A DNA stretch of 56,613 nt, taken from assembly GCA_015491935.1 (NCBI GenBank), contig WGGB01000207.1, positions 1 through 56,613 on the forward strand, read 5' to 3'. This document shows positions 1 through 9,229 of this stretch, in pieces. The DNA is from Alteromonadaceae bacterium. Lineage in GTDB: Bacteria; Pseudomonadota; Gammaproteobacteria; Enterobacterales; Alteromonadaceae. The position numbers and the translations under genes are program-made. Below the pieces are notes generated by a model that was given only the letters and a program-made list of their open reading frames with translations, had not been told where the DNA came from and did not search any database. Position 1 is the stretch's first letter. Every line of letters begins with the position of its first letter.

Positions 1-726
1 TTCATATTCATTAATTACTTTATCCGTATCTTTATTAATATTTCTAAGTATATATTTAAGAAAATTAATAAAATCAAATTGAATAAATGTATCACCATAT
101 TCTTTAACAAATCGATTAAGCTGTTCGTTTAATAAAATTCTAAACTCTTCCGCTTCATTAAAATTTTCGACAACTAAAAGTTTAGTTAAAGACTGAAATG
201 TAGCAAAAACATTCCCTCCTGAAAAAAACTCATCGAGCATATCTTTAATTTTAATACTGCTCAAAATTAATTCAGAATTTTCAATATGAGAAACAAGTTG
301 GATTAATCCTAAGGGTTTTAAGACCCTTAACATATCTGGAATAGAGAGGTCCATATTAGAATATTCAAGACCAAAGTTGGATATAATATAATCAAAACTA
401 TCTGATTCAAAAGGTAGATTTTCAACATTTACATTCATTTGAAATGATGTGTTAGTGTCTTTCATAATATCATCTGATATTGACAAAAGAGCATAATCTA
501 CACCTGTTATTTTACAATTATTATAATGAGTTAAATCATATTCTTTAAATAAGCTTGCTAAAGATGCATTACCACAGCACAAATCTAGAACATCTGCTGA
601 AGACTCCATTTCTTTAAAAAACTCAAGCCAACATTCACGTATAGAACCTGAATAATTCTTTTGGACATCTCCAAAAGAATTAATATGATTTTCTTGCCAA
701 TATTTTGTCCAGACTACGGAATTCAT
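1..726 (-). CDS. Class I SAM-dependent methyltransferase, 3' end cut by window edge
   Basis: The minus-strand frame opens with ATG at 726, five bases after a GAGG ribosome site, and runs without a stop to the window edge, giving at least 242 residues. Motif I of a Rossmann-fold methyltransferase is visible at about residues 46-55 (VLDLCCGNAS). It is followed by an acidic GVDYA strand and a SFDYIISNFGLEY stretch typical of motifs III-IV in ubiE/type-11 enzymes. The substrate cannot be told. It lies downstream of the TonB receptor on the same strand, but a hairpin terminator separates them. Because the C-terminus is missing, total length and any fused domain are unknown. Confidence 0.8.
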   Translation of the reverse strand, partial: MNSVVWTKYWQENHINSFGDVQKNYSGSIRECWLEFFKEMESSADVLDLCCGNASLASLFKEYDLTHYNNCKITGVDYALLSISDDIMKDTNTSFQMNVNVENLPFESDSFDYIISNFGLEYSNMDLSIPDMLRVLKPLGLIQLVSHIENSELILSSIKIKDMLDEFFSGGNVFATFQSLTKLLVVENFNEAEEFRILLNEQLNRFVKEYGDTFIQFDFINFLKYILRNINKDTDKVINEYE

Positions 727-741
727 AAAAACCTCAAATAA

Positions 742-771
742 TAAAAAAGTCAGCAAATGCTGACTTTTTAA
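742..771 (-). terminator. Rho-independent terminator of the TonB receptor gene
   Basis: A perfect stem AGTCAGCA/TGCTGACT with an AA loop is flanked by A and T runs, so it can work on either strand. It lies 20 bases after the receptor stop codon and just before the methyltransferase start. Confidence 0.8.
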
Positions 772-789
772 ATACAAATTAATTATAAA

Positions 790-3414
790 TTAGAAAGAAA
801 TAGTATAATTTATTCTATAATCACGACCAAAATTATCATATAGACTTGGGTTATTGTATTTACCCGCTTTACTTAAAATAGGATCTGCGTTAGTTAAATT
901 ATTAACCGTAAGTGTTACAGCACCATAGCCATCCATATTATAAGAATAGGTTAAGTTTTGGATAATCCAAGCATCTAATTTACCTGAAATATCAACTTTA
1001 TTACCATTAACAACTTCATTCTCAGAAGTTGATGAAGTATATTTAACCGTCCAAGAAACGCCATGATTTCCCATATTCCAGCTTAAATTACTAATTGCTT
1101 TGCGATCTGGAGTTCCTGACCAACCAGCTTGATTTCTCAATACGCCACCAAACTCACTAGTATACTCAAGTGTAAAACTATTAGTTAAATTATAGCCAAA
1201 GTCACCATATTCTGTTTCTAAGTTAGCAGAAAAAGTAGTATCTATACCTCTAATTTTAAAACCAATACCATTAAAATAACCAGTACCAGCTTCTACTAGT
1301 ACACCATCAGCAGTACGTTTCAAATAAAACACTTCATTACTTATATTTGTTTCTGGTAAAACAGCAACAATTTTTCCTGCTTGCTCATCAGACAATAATG
1401 TTTGAACAGATTTTTGCTGTATTACGTTAGTTATATCTAAATCAAAATAATCAACTTTAAAGCCAATATTATCTGTAACATCCCAAGCCAAACCTAAATT
1501 AATATATTTAGATGTTTCTGGTGTTAACTTTTTATTTGACTTAATATAAGTATCATACTGCTTAGATGTTGTTTTACCTGTTTTATAATCAACCGCACTT
1601 TCAGCACTAAAAGTTGTTGCCGCATTCAAATCATCTAAGCCTGGAGCTCTAAATGCTTCAGAATAAGAGGCTCTAAGTACTACGTTTTCCATTGCTTGCC
1701 AACGAACAGAAACTTTTGGTGCTAAATTAGTACCAGCATCAGAATAATCATCATAACGAGCAGCAATATTTAATTCAACATCATCAAGAATCGGAAGTGC
1801 AGTTTCATAAAATATCGCTGTAATGTCGCGGTTACCCATAGCTGAATTACCAGCAGAGCCACCAATGAGTCCAGCTTCTGATTGACCATCGTAAATATCA
1901 GCGTATGTATTTGTAAAGTATTCCATACCGAAATAATGAGCAACTGTGCCACCAGCAAGCTCACCTAAATCAAAACCAATACCCCCATAAACCTGATCCA
2001 TTGTTGCAGAAGATTGTTGTAAAGTGGTAGCTTTAAGATTATTGATGCCTTCCTGAGAGCCTAAATTAATATTATTAGCTTGATTATATGCTAAACCAGC
2101 ATAGCTTAAGTAATATTCGCCAACAGATTTATTATCGGCAACATTACGATGATAATAGACTTCCCAAGATGCATTATTCCAATCTAAGTCACCTTTAAAA
2201 CCAGTTAAATAATCTTGGTTATAGTCAGTAACATTGCCATCACGTGTACCTACACCAACCCAACGGAAGAAACCATAAGCCCCATCTTGACCGTAAGGGT
2301 TATTTGGATTATCTGCTTTCATATTTTTCCATGCAGCAGCAGGAGGAGCGTAACGACCAAATGATTTGTTTTGTACAAACATAGCACGGCCAAACCATTC
2401 TATATTATCGGCTACATCATAATGAGCATCAACAAAGACAGTATTACGATCAATTGAAGCTTTGTTATATGAAACATTAGCGTACGCGTACATACAGTAA
2501 GTTGAACCTGGCCCCCAATCTTCATCAGCAGCTACTTTAGCAAACGTATCACTACCATATTGAGAGATTAAATCATCACATAACGGTGATGCTTGCGCTT
2601 CTGAAAAATCACTTGGAGAAACAGTTGCTCCATAAATACTCCAACCATCAGTTTCTGAATAGGCTTGAATAACTCCATCACCATTAGCATCAGTCATTTT
2701 AGCTTTAGTATAATCACGAGCGCCATCAGAAATCCCTTTGCGTGATTGATGATCAAATGCAAAAGTAATATTACCTTTGTCGTTTGAGACACCACCCAAT
2801 ATAGAAAATTCATTTGATGTTTGTCCTACATCGAGTTCACGATGACCAGTACCGATATTAAACTCTAATCCCTCATAATCTTTTTTCAAAATAATGTTAA
2901 CTACACCAGCAATAGCATCAGAACCATATGTAGAAGATGCACCATCAGTCAATATTTCAACACGTTCAACAGCAGCCATAGGTATTGAGTTTAGATTTGC
3001 CGATTGTCCACCTAAAGTAGGTGAGCCTGGCATTCTTTTCCCATCTAATAAGACAAGAGTACGAGCTGAACCAGCACCACGTAAATTTATTGTAGCTTGA
3101 GATTGAGCTGAGCTACCAGAACGTTCTGAAAATGAACCAAATGAATTAAAAGTACTACTTCTTAAGGCATCTGCAACAGTTAAATTACCTTCAATTTTCA
3201 TTTCTTCAGCACTGATAACAGTAACTGGAGATGCACCTTCTAAATCAGTACGTTTGATACGAGAACCCGTCACTTCGATTCGTTCTACATCTTTATCTTT
3301 CTTTGCGGCGTTATCTTCAGCAGCAAATGCTTGAACAGAAGCCATTGATGCTGCACCAGCACCAACCATCATTGCTAAGCGTATGGCTTTAGCAACTTTA
3401 TTATTACTATACAT
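790..3414 (-). CDS. TonB-dependent outer-membrane receptor
   Basis: This is an 874-residue protein with a signal peptide ending near AFA-AED (about residue 31), a TonB-box-like IEVTGSRIKR segment and then a plug domain (about 55-175: PVTVISAEEM, INLRGAGSARTLVLLDGKR, VERVEILTDGASSTYGSDAIAGVVNII). A 22-strand barrel follows, ending in the usual aromatic residue (YTISF). It should take up a large or scarce solute across the outer membrane using TonB/ExbBD energy. Nothing nearby names the substrate. The start is supported by an AGGGGAGA ribosome site seven bases upstream. No Fur box was seen upstream. It appears monocistronic because a strong terminator follows. Confidence 0.93.
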   Translation of the reverse strand: MYSNNKVAKAIRLAMMVGAGAASMASVQAFAAEDNAAKKDKDVERIEVTGSRIKRTDLEGASPVTVISAEEMKIEGNLTVADALRSSTFNSFGSFSERSGSSAQSQATINLRGAGSARTLVLLDGKRMPGSPTLGGQSANLNSIPMAAVERVEILTDGASSTYGSDAIAGVVNIILKKDYEGLEFNIGTGHRELDVGQTSNEFSILGGVSNDKGNITFAFDHQSRKGISDGARDYTKAKMTDANGDGVIQAYSETDGWSIYGATVSPSDFSEAQASPLCDDLISQYGSDTFAKVAADEDWGPGSTYCMYAYANVSYNKASIDRNTVFVDAHYDVADNIEWFGRAMFVQNKSFGRYAPPAAAWKNMKADNPNNPYGQDGAYGFFRWVGVGTRDGNVTDYNQDYLTGFKGDLDWNNASWEVYYHRNVADNKSVGEYYLSYAGLAYNQANNINLGSQEGINNLKATTLQQSSATMDQVYGGIGFDLGELAGGTVAHYFGMEYFTNTYADIYDGQSEAGLIGGSAGNSAMGNRDITAIFYETALPILDDVELNIAARYDDYSDAGTNLAPKVSVRWQAMENVVLRASYSEAFRAPGLDDLNAATTFSAESAVDYKTGKTTSKQYDTYIKSNKKLTPETSKYINLGLAWDVTDNIGFKVDYFDLDITNVIQQKSVQTLLSDEQAGKIVAVLPETNISNEVFYLKRTADGVLVEAGTGYFNGIGFKIRGIDTTFSANLETEYGDFGYNLTNSFTLEYTSEFGGVLRNQAGWSGTPDRKAISNLSWNMGNHGVSWTVKYTSSTSENEVVNGNKVDISGKLDAWIIQNLTYSYNMDGYGAVTLTVNNLTNADPILSKAGKYNNPSLYDNFGRDYRINYTISF

Positions 3415-3489
3415 GTTATCTCCCCTGGATCACTTTCGTGAATCTAGTATTAGAAGGCTATTAATTGCCTTGTCGTTTTTTTATATTAT

Positions 3490-3518
3490 CTAATAAATAG
3501 TTTTATATTATTTATTAG
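3490..3518 (-). other. Inverted repeat in the receptor 5' leader
   Basis: Perfect 10-bp arms (CTAATAAATA / TATTTATTAG) are separated by 9 bases, about 75 bases upstream of the receptor start. It could be a leader hairpin or an operator. It is fully AT apart from the end pair, so chance in this AT-rich stretch is possible. Confidence 0.4.
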
Positions 3519-3546
3519 AGCGGTCATAGACCTAATCTGTCGAGCA

Positions 3547-3578
3547 TTATAATAAACGCAATATAGTAAACGGGTCAA
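3547..3578 (-). promoter_or_regulatory. Possible sigma-70 promoter of the TonB receptor
   Basis: A TATAAT hexamer (3547-3552) and a TTGACC hexamer (3573-3578) are seen on the minus strand. The 20-base spacer is longer than optimal, so the pairing is uncertain. Confidence 0.3.
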
Positions 3579-4074
3579 CACCCAATACTTATGAATAAAG
3601 TAAAAAGTTCACTTTTTTTTTATTATTTTGCTAAATAATCTGCTAGAACTCAAACTAGCTATTTATTATCAATTACTTAACAGAAAAATAAACATATTAA
3701 AAAACAGTTCACTTAAAAACAAATTGTTACATCATTTACATTTCTATAAACATAAAAAAACATTCAAGCATTTTAATAAAATAAAAAATAGATATTTTTA
3801 TATAAATATCATAATGATAAAATAAAAATAAGCTAAAGCTAAAAATACAAATTAATTTACATTTAAATATGTTTAAGGTTAATTAGCTGTAGCTTTTTCT
3901 TATAACACGCTACATCTTGTAAAGTATTAGATACAAAATTCAAATTAAGATAATTTATTGACATGGAAAGCTTATTTTATATAGGAACATTACTCATGCA
4001 CATACAACCCAAAGTAGTGACTGTGGTACACTCCTGCAATTATTTTAGTGTATTAGTTGTGATCATAAATATTT

Positions 4075-4845
4075 ATGGAACTTGTTTTAGATTTTAATTT
4101 AATAATAACTTTATGCAGTGTCAGCTTTCTTGCTGGCTTTATTGATGCTGTAGCAGGTGGCGGTGGAATGCTAACCATACCCACTTTATTAACCGCAGGT
4201 TTACCGCCTCACATTGCGTTAGGTACAAATAAGCTAGCTGCTACTTTTGGTTCATTTACGGCGTCTTATACTTATTATAAAAAACAATTATTTACTCCTT
4301 TCTTTTGGCGTTATGCTCTTTATTCAACCGCTATAGGAGCAATAATAGGCACTGTTATTGTTAATCAATTATCCACTGAGTTTTTAGATAAAATACTCCC
4401 TATTTTAATTATCACTACCGCTATTTATACTTTACTTGCTAAGAACATTGTTAACAGTTCGAGCAACTTACCCACATTTACACAAAAAATAAAAGTAAAA
4501 CAAATAATACAAGGTTTAACTTTAGGGTTTTATGATGGTGTTGCCGGCCCAGGTACTGGTGCTTTTTGGACCGCGTCATCGGCTATTTTATATAAAATGA
4601 ATATATTAATTTGTAGTGGCTTGGCGCGCTCTACTAATTTTGTGAGCAATATTTGTTCGCTACTTACCTTTTTATATTTAGGACAAGTCAACTTATTATT
4701 AGGATTGCTAATGGGCTTATTTATTATGTCAGGATCTTGGATTGGCGCCCATTCTGCAATAAAATTTGGGGGTAAATTTATTCGTCCTGTATTTATCATT
4801 GTGGTACTTATACTTTCAGCTAATTTAGCTTATCAAGCTTGGTAA
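4075..4845 (+). CDS. TSUP family (TauE/SafE/YfcA-like) membrane permease
   Basis: This 256-residue protein consists of hydrophobic helices. The first helix carries the family-typical glycine run in FIDAVAGGGGMLTIPTL (about residues 22-38), followed by GTNKLAATFGS. A repeat half with FYDGVAGPGTGAF appears near residue 153. TSUP proteins are about 250 residues with 7-8 helices and move sulfite, sulfoacetate or other organosulfur or organic anions; the substrate here is unknown. It lies just upstream of priC on the same strand (43-base gap), so co-transcription is possible. The ribosome site at the chosen ATG is weak, and the start is taken from the family's usual length. Confidence 0.88.
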   Translation: MELVLDFNLIITLCSVSFLAGFIDAVAGGGGMLTIPTLLTAGLPPHIALGTNKLAATFGSFTASYTYYKKQLFTPFFWRYALYSTAIGAIIGTVIVNQLSTEFLDKILPILIITTAIYTLLAKNIVNSSSNLPTFTQKIKVKQIIQGLTLGFYDGVAGPGTGAFWTASSAILYKMNILICSGLARSTNFVSNICSLLTFLYLGQVNLLLGLLMGLFIMSGSWIGAHSAIKFGGKFIRPVFIIVVLILSANLAYQAW

Positions 4846-4888
4846 TTGTTTAAAGTAATAAAAATTAAGTTTTGAAGGTAATAAAAAT

Positions 4889-5557
4889 ATGCAAAAAAAA
4901 TCATCTTTAACGAAAATTAAAAACGTATTGACTCAAATAGCCGATGATGCGATGCGAATAGATCAGGCTAACGCTAAATTAAAGGCGCATAAAACCTTTG
5001 CTGACAGGGCTTTATTCGCCGAAACATTATTTACAACTTACAGTGATAAATTTATTCATTATGTTGAGGAAACTCAAAGAAAAACGAATGAATTAGCACG
5101 CTTAATTAAATATTCGACATTAACTGATCATAATATTAATAACGAATTAGCAAAAGCATTGCTTGAACAAATAGAACAACAAATTGCTTCATTAACCATA
5201 GCACTTAGCGCTAATAAAACTTTACATAATGATGGTCAATATCGTTTAGATAAACGTAAACAATTTTTTCAGGCGAAAAGCCAAGCCCAAAAATTAGCAC
5301 AAAAAGCTAAAAAAGCCGTGCAAGCGATCACTCAATCAAGTCAAAATAACTATCAAAAACTTGCTGAGCATCATGAATTTGAACGCCGACTAGCAACGAT
5401 GATCGCTGAACGTGAATTTGAACGAGCTAAATGTAAAGAAAAACGCTCTCAACAATTAACCCTAGAAATTTTAAAACTTCACCAACGTTTAGGCCGTTGC
5501 CGACAAGCTATCAGCCAAATAGAACGAGATATTGAAAGAGCAGAAAAACGCTCCTAA
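4889..5557 (+). CDS. priC: Primosomal replication protein PriC
   Basis: This is a 222-residue, highly charged, helical protein, somewhat longer than E. coli PriC (about 175). Family features visible are an N-terminal ALFAETLFTTYSDKFIHYVEE stretch, the ALLEQIEQQIASLTIAL helix, a lysine-rich middle, and the C-terminal block LAEHHEFERRLATMIAERE followed by LHQRLGRCRQAI. PriC reloads DnaB helicase at stalled forks via SSB, independently of PriA-PriB. A GAAGGT ribosome site precedes the ATG. It converges with kynA. Confidence 0.85.
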   Translation: MQKKSSLTKIKNVLTQIADDAMRIDQANAKLKAHKTFADRALFAETLFTTYSDKFIHYVEETQRKTNELARLIKYSTLTDHNINNELAKALLEQIEQQIASLTIALSANKTLHNDGQYRLDKRKQFFQAKSQAQKLAQKAKKAVQAITQSSQNNYQKLAEHHEFERRLATMIAEREFERAKCKEKRSQQLTLEILKLHQRLGRCRQAISQIERDIERAEKRS

Positions 5558-5603
5558 TACCTCTATCTTTGTTTATTCCTCACTATCCAAGTATAACGAT
5601 TAA

Positions 5604-6707
5604 TCAACCATGAGAAAAATGATAGCCTAGTGCATCTTTAACTTGTTGAGGTAATTTAGGTAGTGCTTTTTTAGGTAATAAAAAGGTAGCTAAATTAAAA
5701 AAGTCAGTAAAAATGCGATTACTTTGTGTGGTTTTTCGCAAATAATCATGCCCTGATGAGCCGCCTGTGCCTATTTTACTGCCTAACATTCGTTGCACCA
5801 TCATCATGTGTTTATAGCGCCACAAGGTTAACATTTCATCCATATCGGTTAAGCAGGTAATAAATTGAAAAGGTAAATTTAATGCGGGTTCTTCACGGTA
5901 CATACTAATAAACAATGCAGCCAAAGTGGCGCGTTGCGACAAACGAAAACGCCCTTCACTGCGTACTTTTTCAAATTTAGTAGAGTCAAGCAAAGCACTA
6001 AAGTTTGCACACGTTGCCTCATGTTCTTTTAACTGTTGTATACGTTCCTGTGCCGATAAAAATTGATTGTTTTCAATTATTTGTTTTTCTTGCGCTAACA
6101 TATTTGTTGTCGCTTGTTGGTATTGCTGCCAAAAATTAAAATCACCAAACTCTAAAAATGGTATGCGTTCAAGCCACTCTTCAACTAACTCAAATAAACT
6201 AGGTTGTTGCTCTAAATCTTGTAAAAAATGTCGATGTTCATCGGTTAAACGGTTATAAAAAGACTGCTGGTCAAAATCAATTCGGTATTGAGATTTCAAC
6301 CCTAAACTAATTTCTAACACTTTAAATTGAATACTTTGAAATCCAGAGGCGGGCACTAAATAATTCCGAAAATCAAGAAAATCTTGTGGTGTCATTGTTT
6401 CAACAATTTCAACTTGTTGATTTAACAGCGCTTGAATTTTTATTACGCGCTTTAACCTATGTACGACAGTGGTTAGTTGTTGATCTCTTACTTGTTCAGC
6501 TTTAAATACATCAAATACGGATGCTAATTCATGTAATATTTGTTTAAACCATAACTCATAAGCTTGGTGAACAATAATAAATAAAGTTTCATCATGGGCT
6601 TCTTCACCATAATGTCCACTGACAGGTTTTTGTGCATCTAAAAATTGTGCTAATTTTAAATAATCCCCGTAATAACAGGGTTCGACATTATTATTTTTAT
6701 CATCCAT
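5604..6707 (-). CDS. kynA: Tryptophan 2,3-dioxygenase
   Basis: This 367-residue heme enzyme opens the indole ring of L-tryptophan to N-formylkynurenine, the first step of the kynurenine pathway. The signature HDETLFIIVHQAYELWFKQ lies near residues 38-56 and the second conserved block RFRLSQRATLAALFISMYR near 255. The proximal-heme-histidine region (RYKHMMMVQRMLGSKIGTGGSSGHDYLR) is near 298-325. No kynB or kynU is adjacent. It is transcribed divergently from the comFB-type gene. The position beside a phenylalanine/tyrosine catabolic block suggests an aromatic amino-acid catabolism neighbourhood. Confidence 0.96.
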   Translation of the reverse strand: MDDKNNNVEPCYYGDYLKLAQFLDAQKPVSGHYGEEAHDETLFIIVHQAYELWFKQILHELASVFDVFKAEQVRDQQLTTVVHRLKRVIKIQALLNQQVEIVETMTPQDFLDFRNYLVPASGFQSIQFKVLEISLGLKSQYRIDFDQQSFYNRLTDEHRHFLQDLEQQPSLFELVEEWLERIPFLEFGDFNFWQQYQQATTNMLAQEKQIIENNQFLSAQERIQQLKEHEATCANFSALLDSTKFEKVRSEGRFRLSQRATLAALFISMYREEPALNLPFQFITCLTDMDEMLTLWRYKHMMMVQRMLGSKIGTGGSSGHDYLRKTTQSNRIFTDFFNLATFLLPKKALPKLPQQVKDALGYHFSHG

Positions 6708-6913
6708 TGTCTTTTATCTCTTTTGAATTTAATCACTATGAGTAAATATTTTTTTAATAAAATATTTATATTAAATTAATTTAACGGTATTATTTTTAAT
6801 AGTCTAATAAATAGCTTTGATTAATAAATTGGTTTTTGCACAAACGTTAGCTTTTTTTTACAACTCACGTTAGGCTTAACATAATGATCAAACAATAAAA
6901 ATGGAGTATGCCA

Positions 6914-7180
6914 ATGAGAATTTCTGATGATATCCATAATTATTATGAAAAATTAGTTCTCGATTTATTTAAAGAATTGAAAATAGAAGAAAAATATGAC
7001 AATGAATTTATCGCTGATTTAACTTGCGTGGTGCTTAATCAACTACCAACTCGTTATATTCGACACGAAGTTGATATGTCTTTTTATTTACCCGCTTCAG
7101 AACGTTTTGAAATGCAAGGAAAAGTAAGAGTCGCTTATAATAAAGCCATTGAATTTATGGAATCTAACCCTAGTGATTAA
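6914..7180 (+). CDS. ComFB-like protein (late competence protein ComFB family)
   Basis: A small protein of 88 residues (90 if the upstream ATG at 6908 is used). The ATG at 6914 is preferred because GGAGT at 6903-6907 is then seven bases upstream, whereas at 6908 the spacing is about one base. The sequence NYYEKLVLDLFKEL, then DLTCVVLNQLPTRYIRHEVDMSFYL and the final YNKAIEF match the ComFB domain. Related proteins in other bacteria bind cyclic dinucleotides, but a role here is inference. It is a single gene between kynA (divergent) and the SRP RNA gene (convergent). Confidence 0.8.
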   Translation: MRISDDIHNYYEKLVLDLFKELKIEEKYDNEFIADLTCVVLNQLPTRYIRHEVDMSFYLPASERFEMQGKVRVAYNKAIEFMESNPSD

Positions 7181-7258
7181 TGTTTATCTGTATGATATAA
7201 AATTCATTATAGAATGATAAAAAATAGAATGATAAAAAAATAAGTTGGAGAGAGATTG

Positions 7259-7371
7259 GGTGGCAACTCTCTCAGCCACACTCCGGCACATGAGTCGTCT
7301 GCTGCGGTTGCTTCCTTCCGGATCTGGCCGAGTTCACAGAGTATCATTGCGAAGGGACCGAAAGAGTCACC
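7259..7371 (-). ncRNA. ffs: Signal recognition particle 4.5S RNA
   Basis: Read on the minus strand, the highly conserved SRP core is present: the tip motif TCCGGAAGGAAGCA followed by AGACGACTCATGTGCCGG. The terminal helix forms between GGTGACTCT at the 5' end and AGAGTTGCCACC at the 3' end, giving about 113 nt, the E. coli length. A competing GAGAGAG/CTCTCTC hairpin followed by a T-rich run (7236-7252) downstream probably ends transcription. The RNA works with Ffh in co-translational targeting to the membrane. A 61-codon frame across it is only a shadow of this RNA. Confidence 0.95.
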
Positions 7372-7534
7372 ATAGGCAAGCTTTCTTAGCATTTAACTAC
7401 CTAGTTAACAACTAAGGTAATAAATAGCTTTTATGTGAAAGCGCGCGAATTATCGCTAATCACTGCTAAGGATGCAAGCACTTGTTTAAAAAATCAGTTT
7501 AACTGTTGTTTTTTCAAACAGGCTTTAAATATTC

Positions 7535-8119
7535 TTAACAATTTTGTGGTTTTTTAGCGCAGATATCAGTATATATGTTTTTAAAACGAATTAATTCTTG
7601 TGCTATATCTGCTTGAATAAAAGTTTCTTCATGGACGGTTATTTCTTTTTTGGCAAAATCTAAACTTAGCGGCACAACAGGAATGTTTGCTTGATGAGCA
7701 ATATGTAAAAAACCGCTTTTCCATTCTTTAGTTTTACGTCGTGTTCCTTCGGGGGCAATAGCAAGTACCAATTGTTCATTGGCCTTAAATAAAGTCACCA
7801 TTTGTTCAACAACACCATGACTGCTGCTACGCTCTACAGGGATGCCACCAATATGCTCAAGCCAAACTTTAAAAGGCCAAAAAAATAGCGCATCTTTTCC
7901 AAGAAAACGAATTTTTATTTGTATGGCAAGCATGGCAGCAACAGCAATAACAAAATCCCAATTTGAGGTATGAGGAGCAACAGCCACTAAAAATTTAGCT
8001 CTTTGTGGAAACTTTCCCGTAATTTTCCACCCCAAAAATCGTAATATTGCCTTCCCTAACCATTGAGAAAACTTATTATTAGTTTGCGGCACTATTGTGG
8101 CAAGCGGTGGTACTATCAT
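7535..8119 (-). CDS. 1-acyl-sn-glycerol-3-phosphate acyltransferase-like protein (PlsC superfamily)
   Basis: This 194-residue protein carries the lysophospholipid acyltransferase motifs: catalytic HTSNWD (HX4D, about residue 50), the GGIPVERSS glycerol-binding block (about 90) and APEGTRRKTKEWKSGF (motif III, about 122). VPVVPLSLDF matches motif IV. The group is close to short bacterial acyltransferases acting on lipids of uncertain identity rather than the main PlsC. It should be membrane-associated at the cytoplasmic face. It shares the strand of the DUF3014 gene with a 48-base gap, so it may be co-transcribed. Confidence 0.85.
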   Translation of the reverse strand: MIVPPLATIVPQTNNKFSQWLGKAILRFLGWKITGKFPQRAKFLVAVAPHTSNWDFVIAVAAMLAIQIKIRFLGKDALFFWPFKVWLEHIGGIPVERSSSHGVVEQMVTLFKANEQLVLAIAPEGTRRKTKEWKSGFLHIAHQANIPVVPLSLDFAKKEITVHEETFIQADIAQELIRFKNIYTDICAKKPQNC

Positions 8120-8167
8120 CTCTTTATTTACACAGTGTAAAAGTCAAAGGTAACGTAAAAATCATAG

Positions 8168-9055
8168 CTATTGAGTTCGTTGCCGCGCGAGTTTATCACT
8201 AATTTCTAACAACACTGACTTAATAACTAAAAGGTTCTCTTTACCTAAGCGTAATAATAACTTATCACTATCATCTAGTGACTCTATTTTAGGATCATTA
8301 TATTTATACATAACACTTGGACGAATTAACTCTATAGGTTGTTTAGGGATTTCCATATCTAAAACACGTGTTATAGCTTGTTGTAATGTATCAGTAAAAT
8401 CACTATCTTCGTAACCTAATTCTGCATAGGCTTGATCAATTAATGGTTTTAACTCTATGTACCAAGTAACAAGTTCTTCGCTATCAAACGATCTAAGTAA
8501 ATCAATATAAAGACTAAAGCGGTGAGTTGTTTTTTCATCCCATTGCCATATTCTGTCTTTATTTTGATTATATTTATCGGTTTCTTTAGCTGAAAATGCA
8601 ATGCTGGGTTGAATAAAAGGGCTATATTCATAAGCTAACTGCCCTTGTGCAAAATTATCGGTAAAAACCACAAAACGGCGGATCATATCATCATCAATAA
8701 TGAGCTTTAATAACTCTTTACGCCATGTCATTTTCATCAGTTTGGCTTGTAACCAATTATCACTCTCATCTAATTGCGGTAAACTTGGTTTTTTAACTGC
8801 AGGTTTTTCTTCAATAACCTCTTTTTCAACAACTTCATCTTTTATCACTATAGGTTCTTTAGTCACTTTTACTTGTTTAACCTCCTTTATAGGAGCAATA
8901 ACATTATTGGTAACCTTTTCTACTGGTTTAGGTTTTTCTATTGGTTTAGGTTGAAAAACAAACCATGCGCCAGCAATAACAAGCGCGACGATAATAAAAA
9001 TAATAAGAGGAGATTTTTTAGTGGTCGCTACAATTTCAGTCATCATATACATCAC
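8168..9055 (-). CDS. DUF3014 domain-containing membrane-anchored protein
   Basis: A 295-residue protein with one N-terminal transmembrane helix (about residues 16-34), a Pro/Lys/Val-rich linker (35-90) and a conserved domain opening with LPQLDESDNWLQ and containing RFVVFTDNFAQG. These features match the DUF3014 family. The function is unknown; the topology suggests a periplasmic domain tethered to the inner membrane. The first codon is GTG at 9053-9055, followed closely by three ATG codons. No clear ribosome site decides between them, so the exact start may be up to four codons later. Confidence 0.75.
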   Translation of the reverse strand: MMYMMTEIVATTKKSPLIIFIIVALVIAGAWFVFQPKPIEKPKPVEKVTNNVIAPIKEVKQVKVTKEPIVIKDEVVEKEVIEEKPAVKKPSLPQLDESDNWLQAKLMKMTWRKELLKLIIDDDMIRRFVVFTDNFAQGQLAYEYSPFIQPSIAFSAKETDKYNQNKDRIWQWDEKTTHRFSLYIDLLRSFDSEELVTWYIELKPLIDQAYAELGYEDSDFTDTLQQAITRVLDMEIPKQPIELIRPSVMYKYNDPKIESLDDSDKLLLRLGKENLLVIKSVLLEISDKLARQRTQ

Positions 9056-9181
9056 TTGATTAAATTAAAATTAAAGAAGAAGAGATCTAATTATACTCAT
9101 TGCACTCCTTTTTGCTTATTGATGCAACAAAGAAAGTTAATATTTTACAAAATTTGACAAAATAGTTAAGAATAAATAAAT

Positions 9182-9214
9182 ACACGCCATAATTTATTGT
9201 ACGTTATGGCGTGT
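9182..9214 (-). terminator. Terminator after maiA
   Basis: A perfect 11-bp stem (ACACGCCATAA / TTATGGCGTGT) with an 11-base loop lies 15 bases past the maiA stop. On the minus strand it is followed by an AT-rich tail, so termination efficiency is uncertain. Confidence 0.6.
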
Positions 9215-9229
9215 TTTAGTGGGCTCTAA

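Larger units (their letters stand above)
3415..4074. other. 660-bp AT-rich intergenic region, leader and promoter side of the receptor gene
   Basis: No convincing gene is present. A 65-codon plus-strand frame (3628-3825) is almost all K, N, I and L, has no ribosome site, and is read as chance. Near the receptor, minus-strand TTGACC (3573-3578) and TATAAT (3547-3552) boxes occur with a long 20-base spacer, and a 10-bp inverted repeat (3490-3518) would fall in the 5' leader. The right half serves the plus-strand TSUP gene; no clear promoter was seen there. Confidence 0.5.

Noticed and set aside
3628-3825. 65-codon plus-strand open frame in the receptor upstream region
   Set aside because: Composition simply mirrors AT-rich DNA (Lys, Asn, Ile, Leu), with no ribosome site and no conserved motif.
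7207-7392. 61-codon minus-strand open frame
   Set aside because: It lies exactly over the 4.5S SRP RNA gene and has no ribosome site or protein-like composition.
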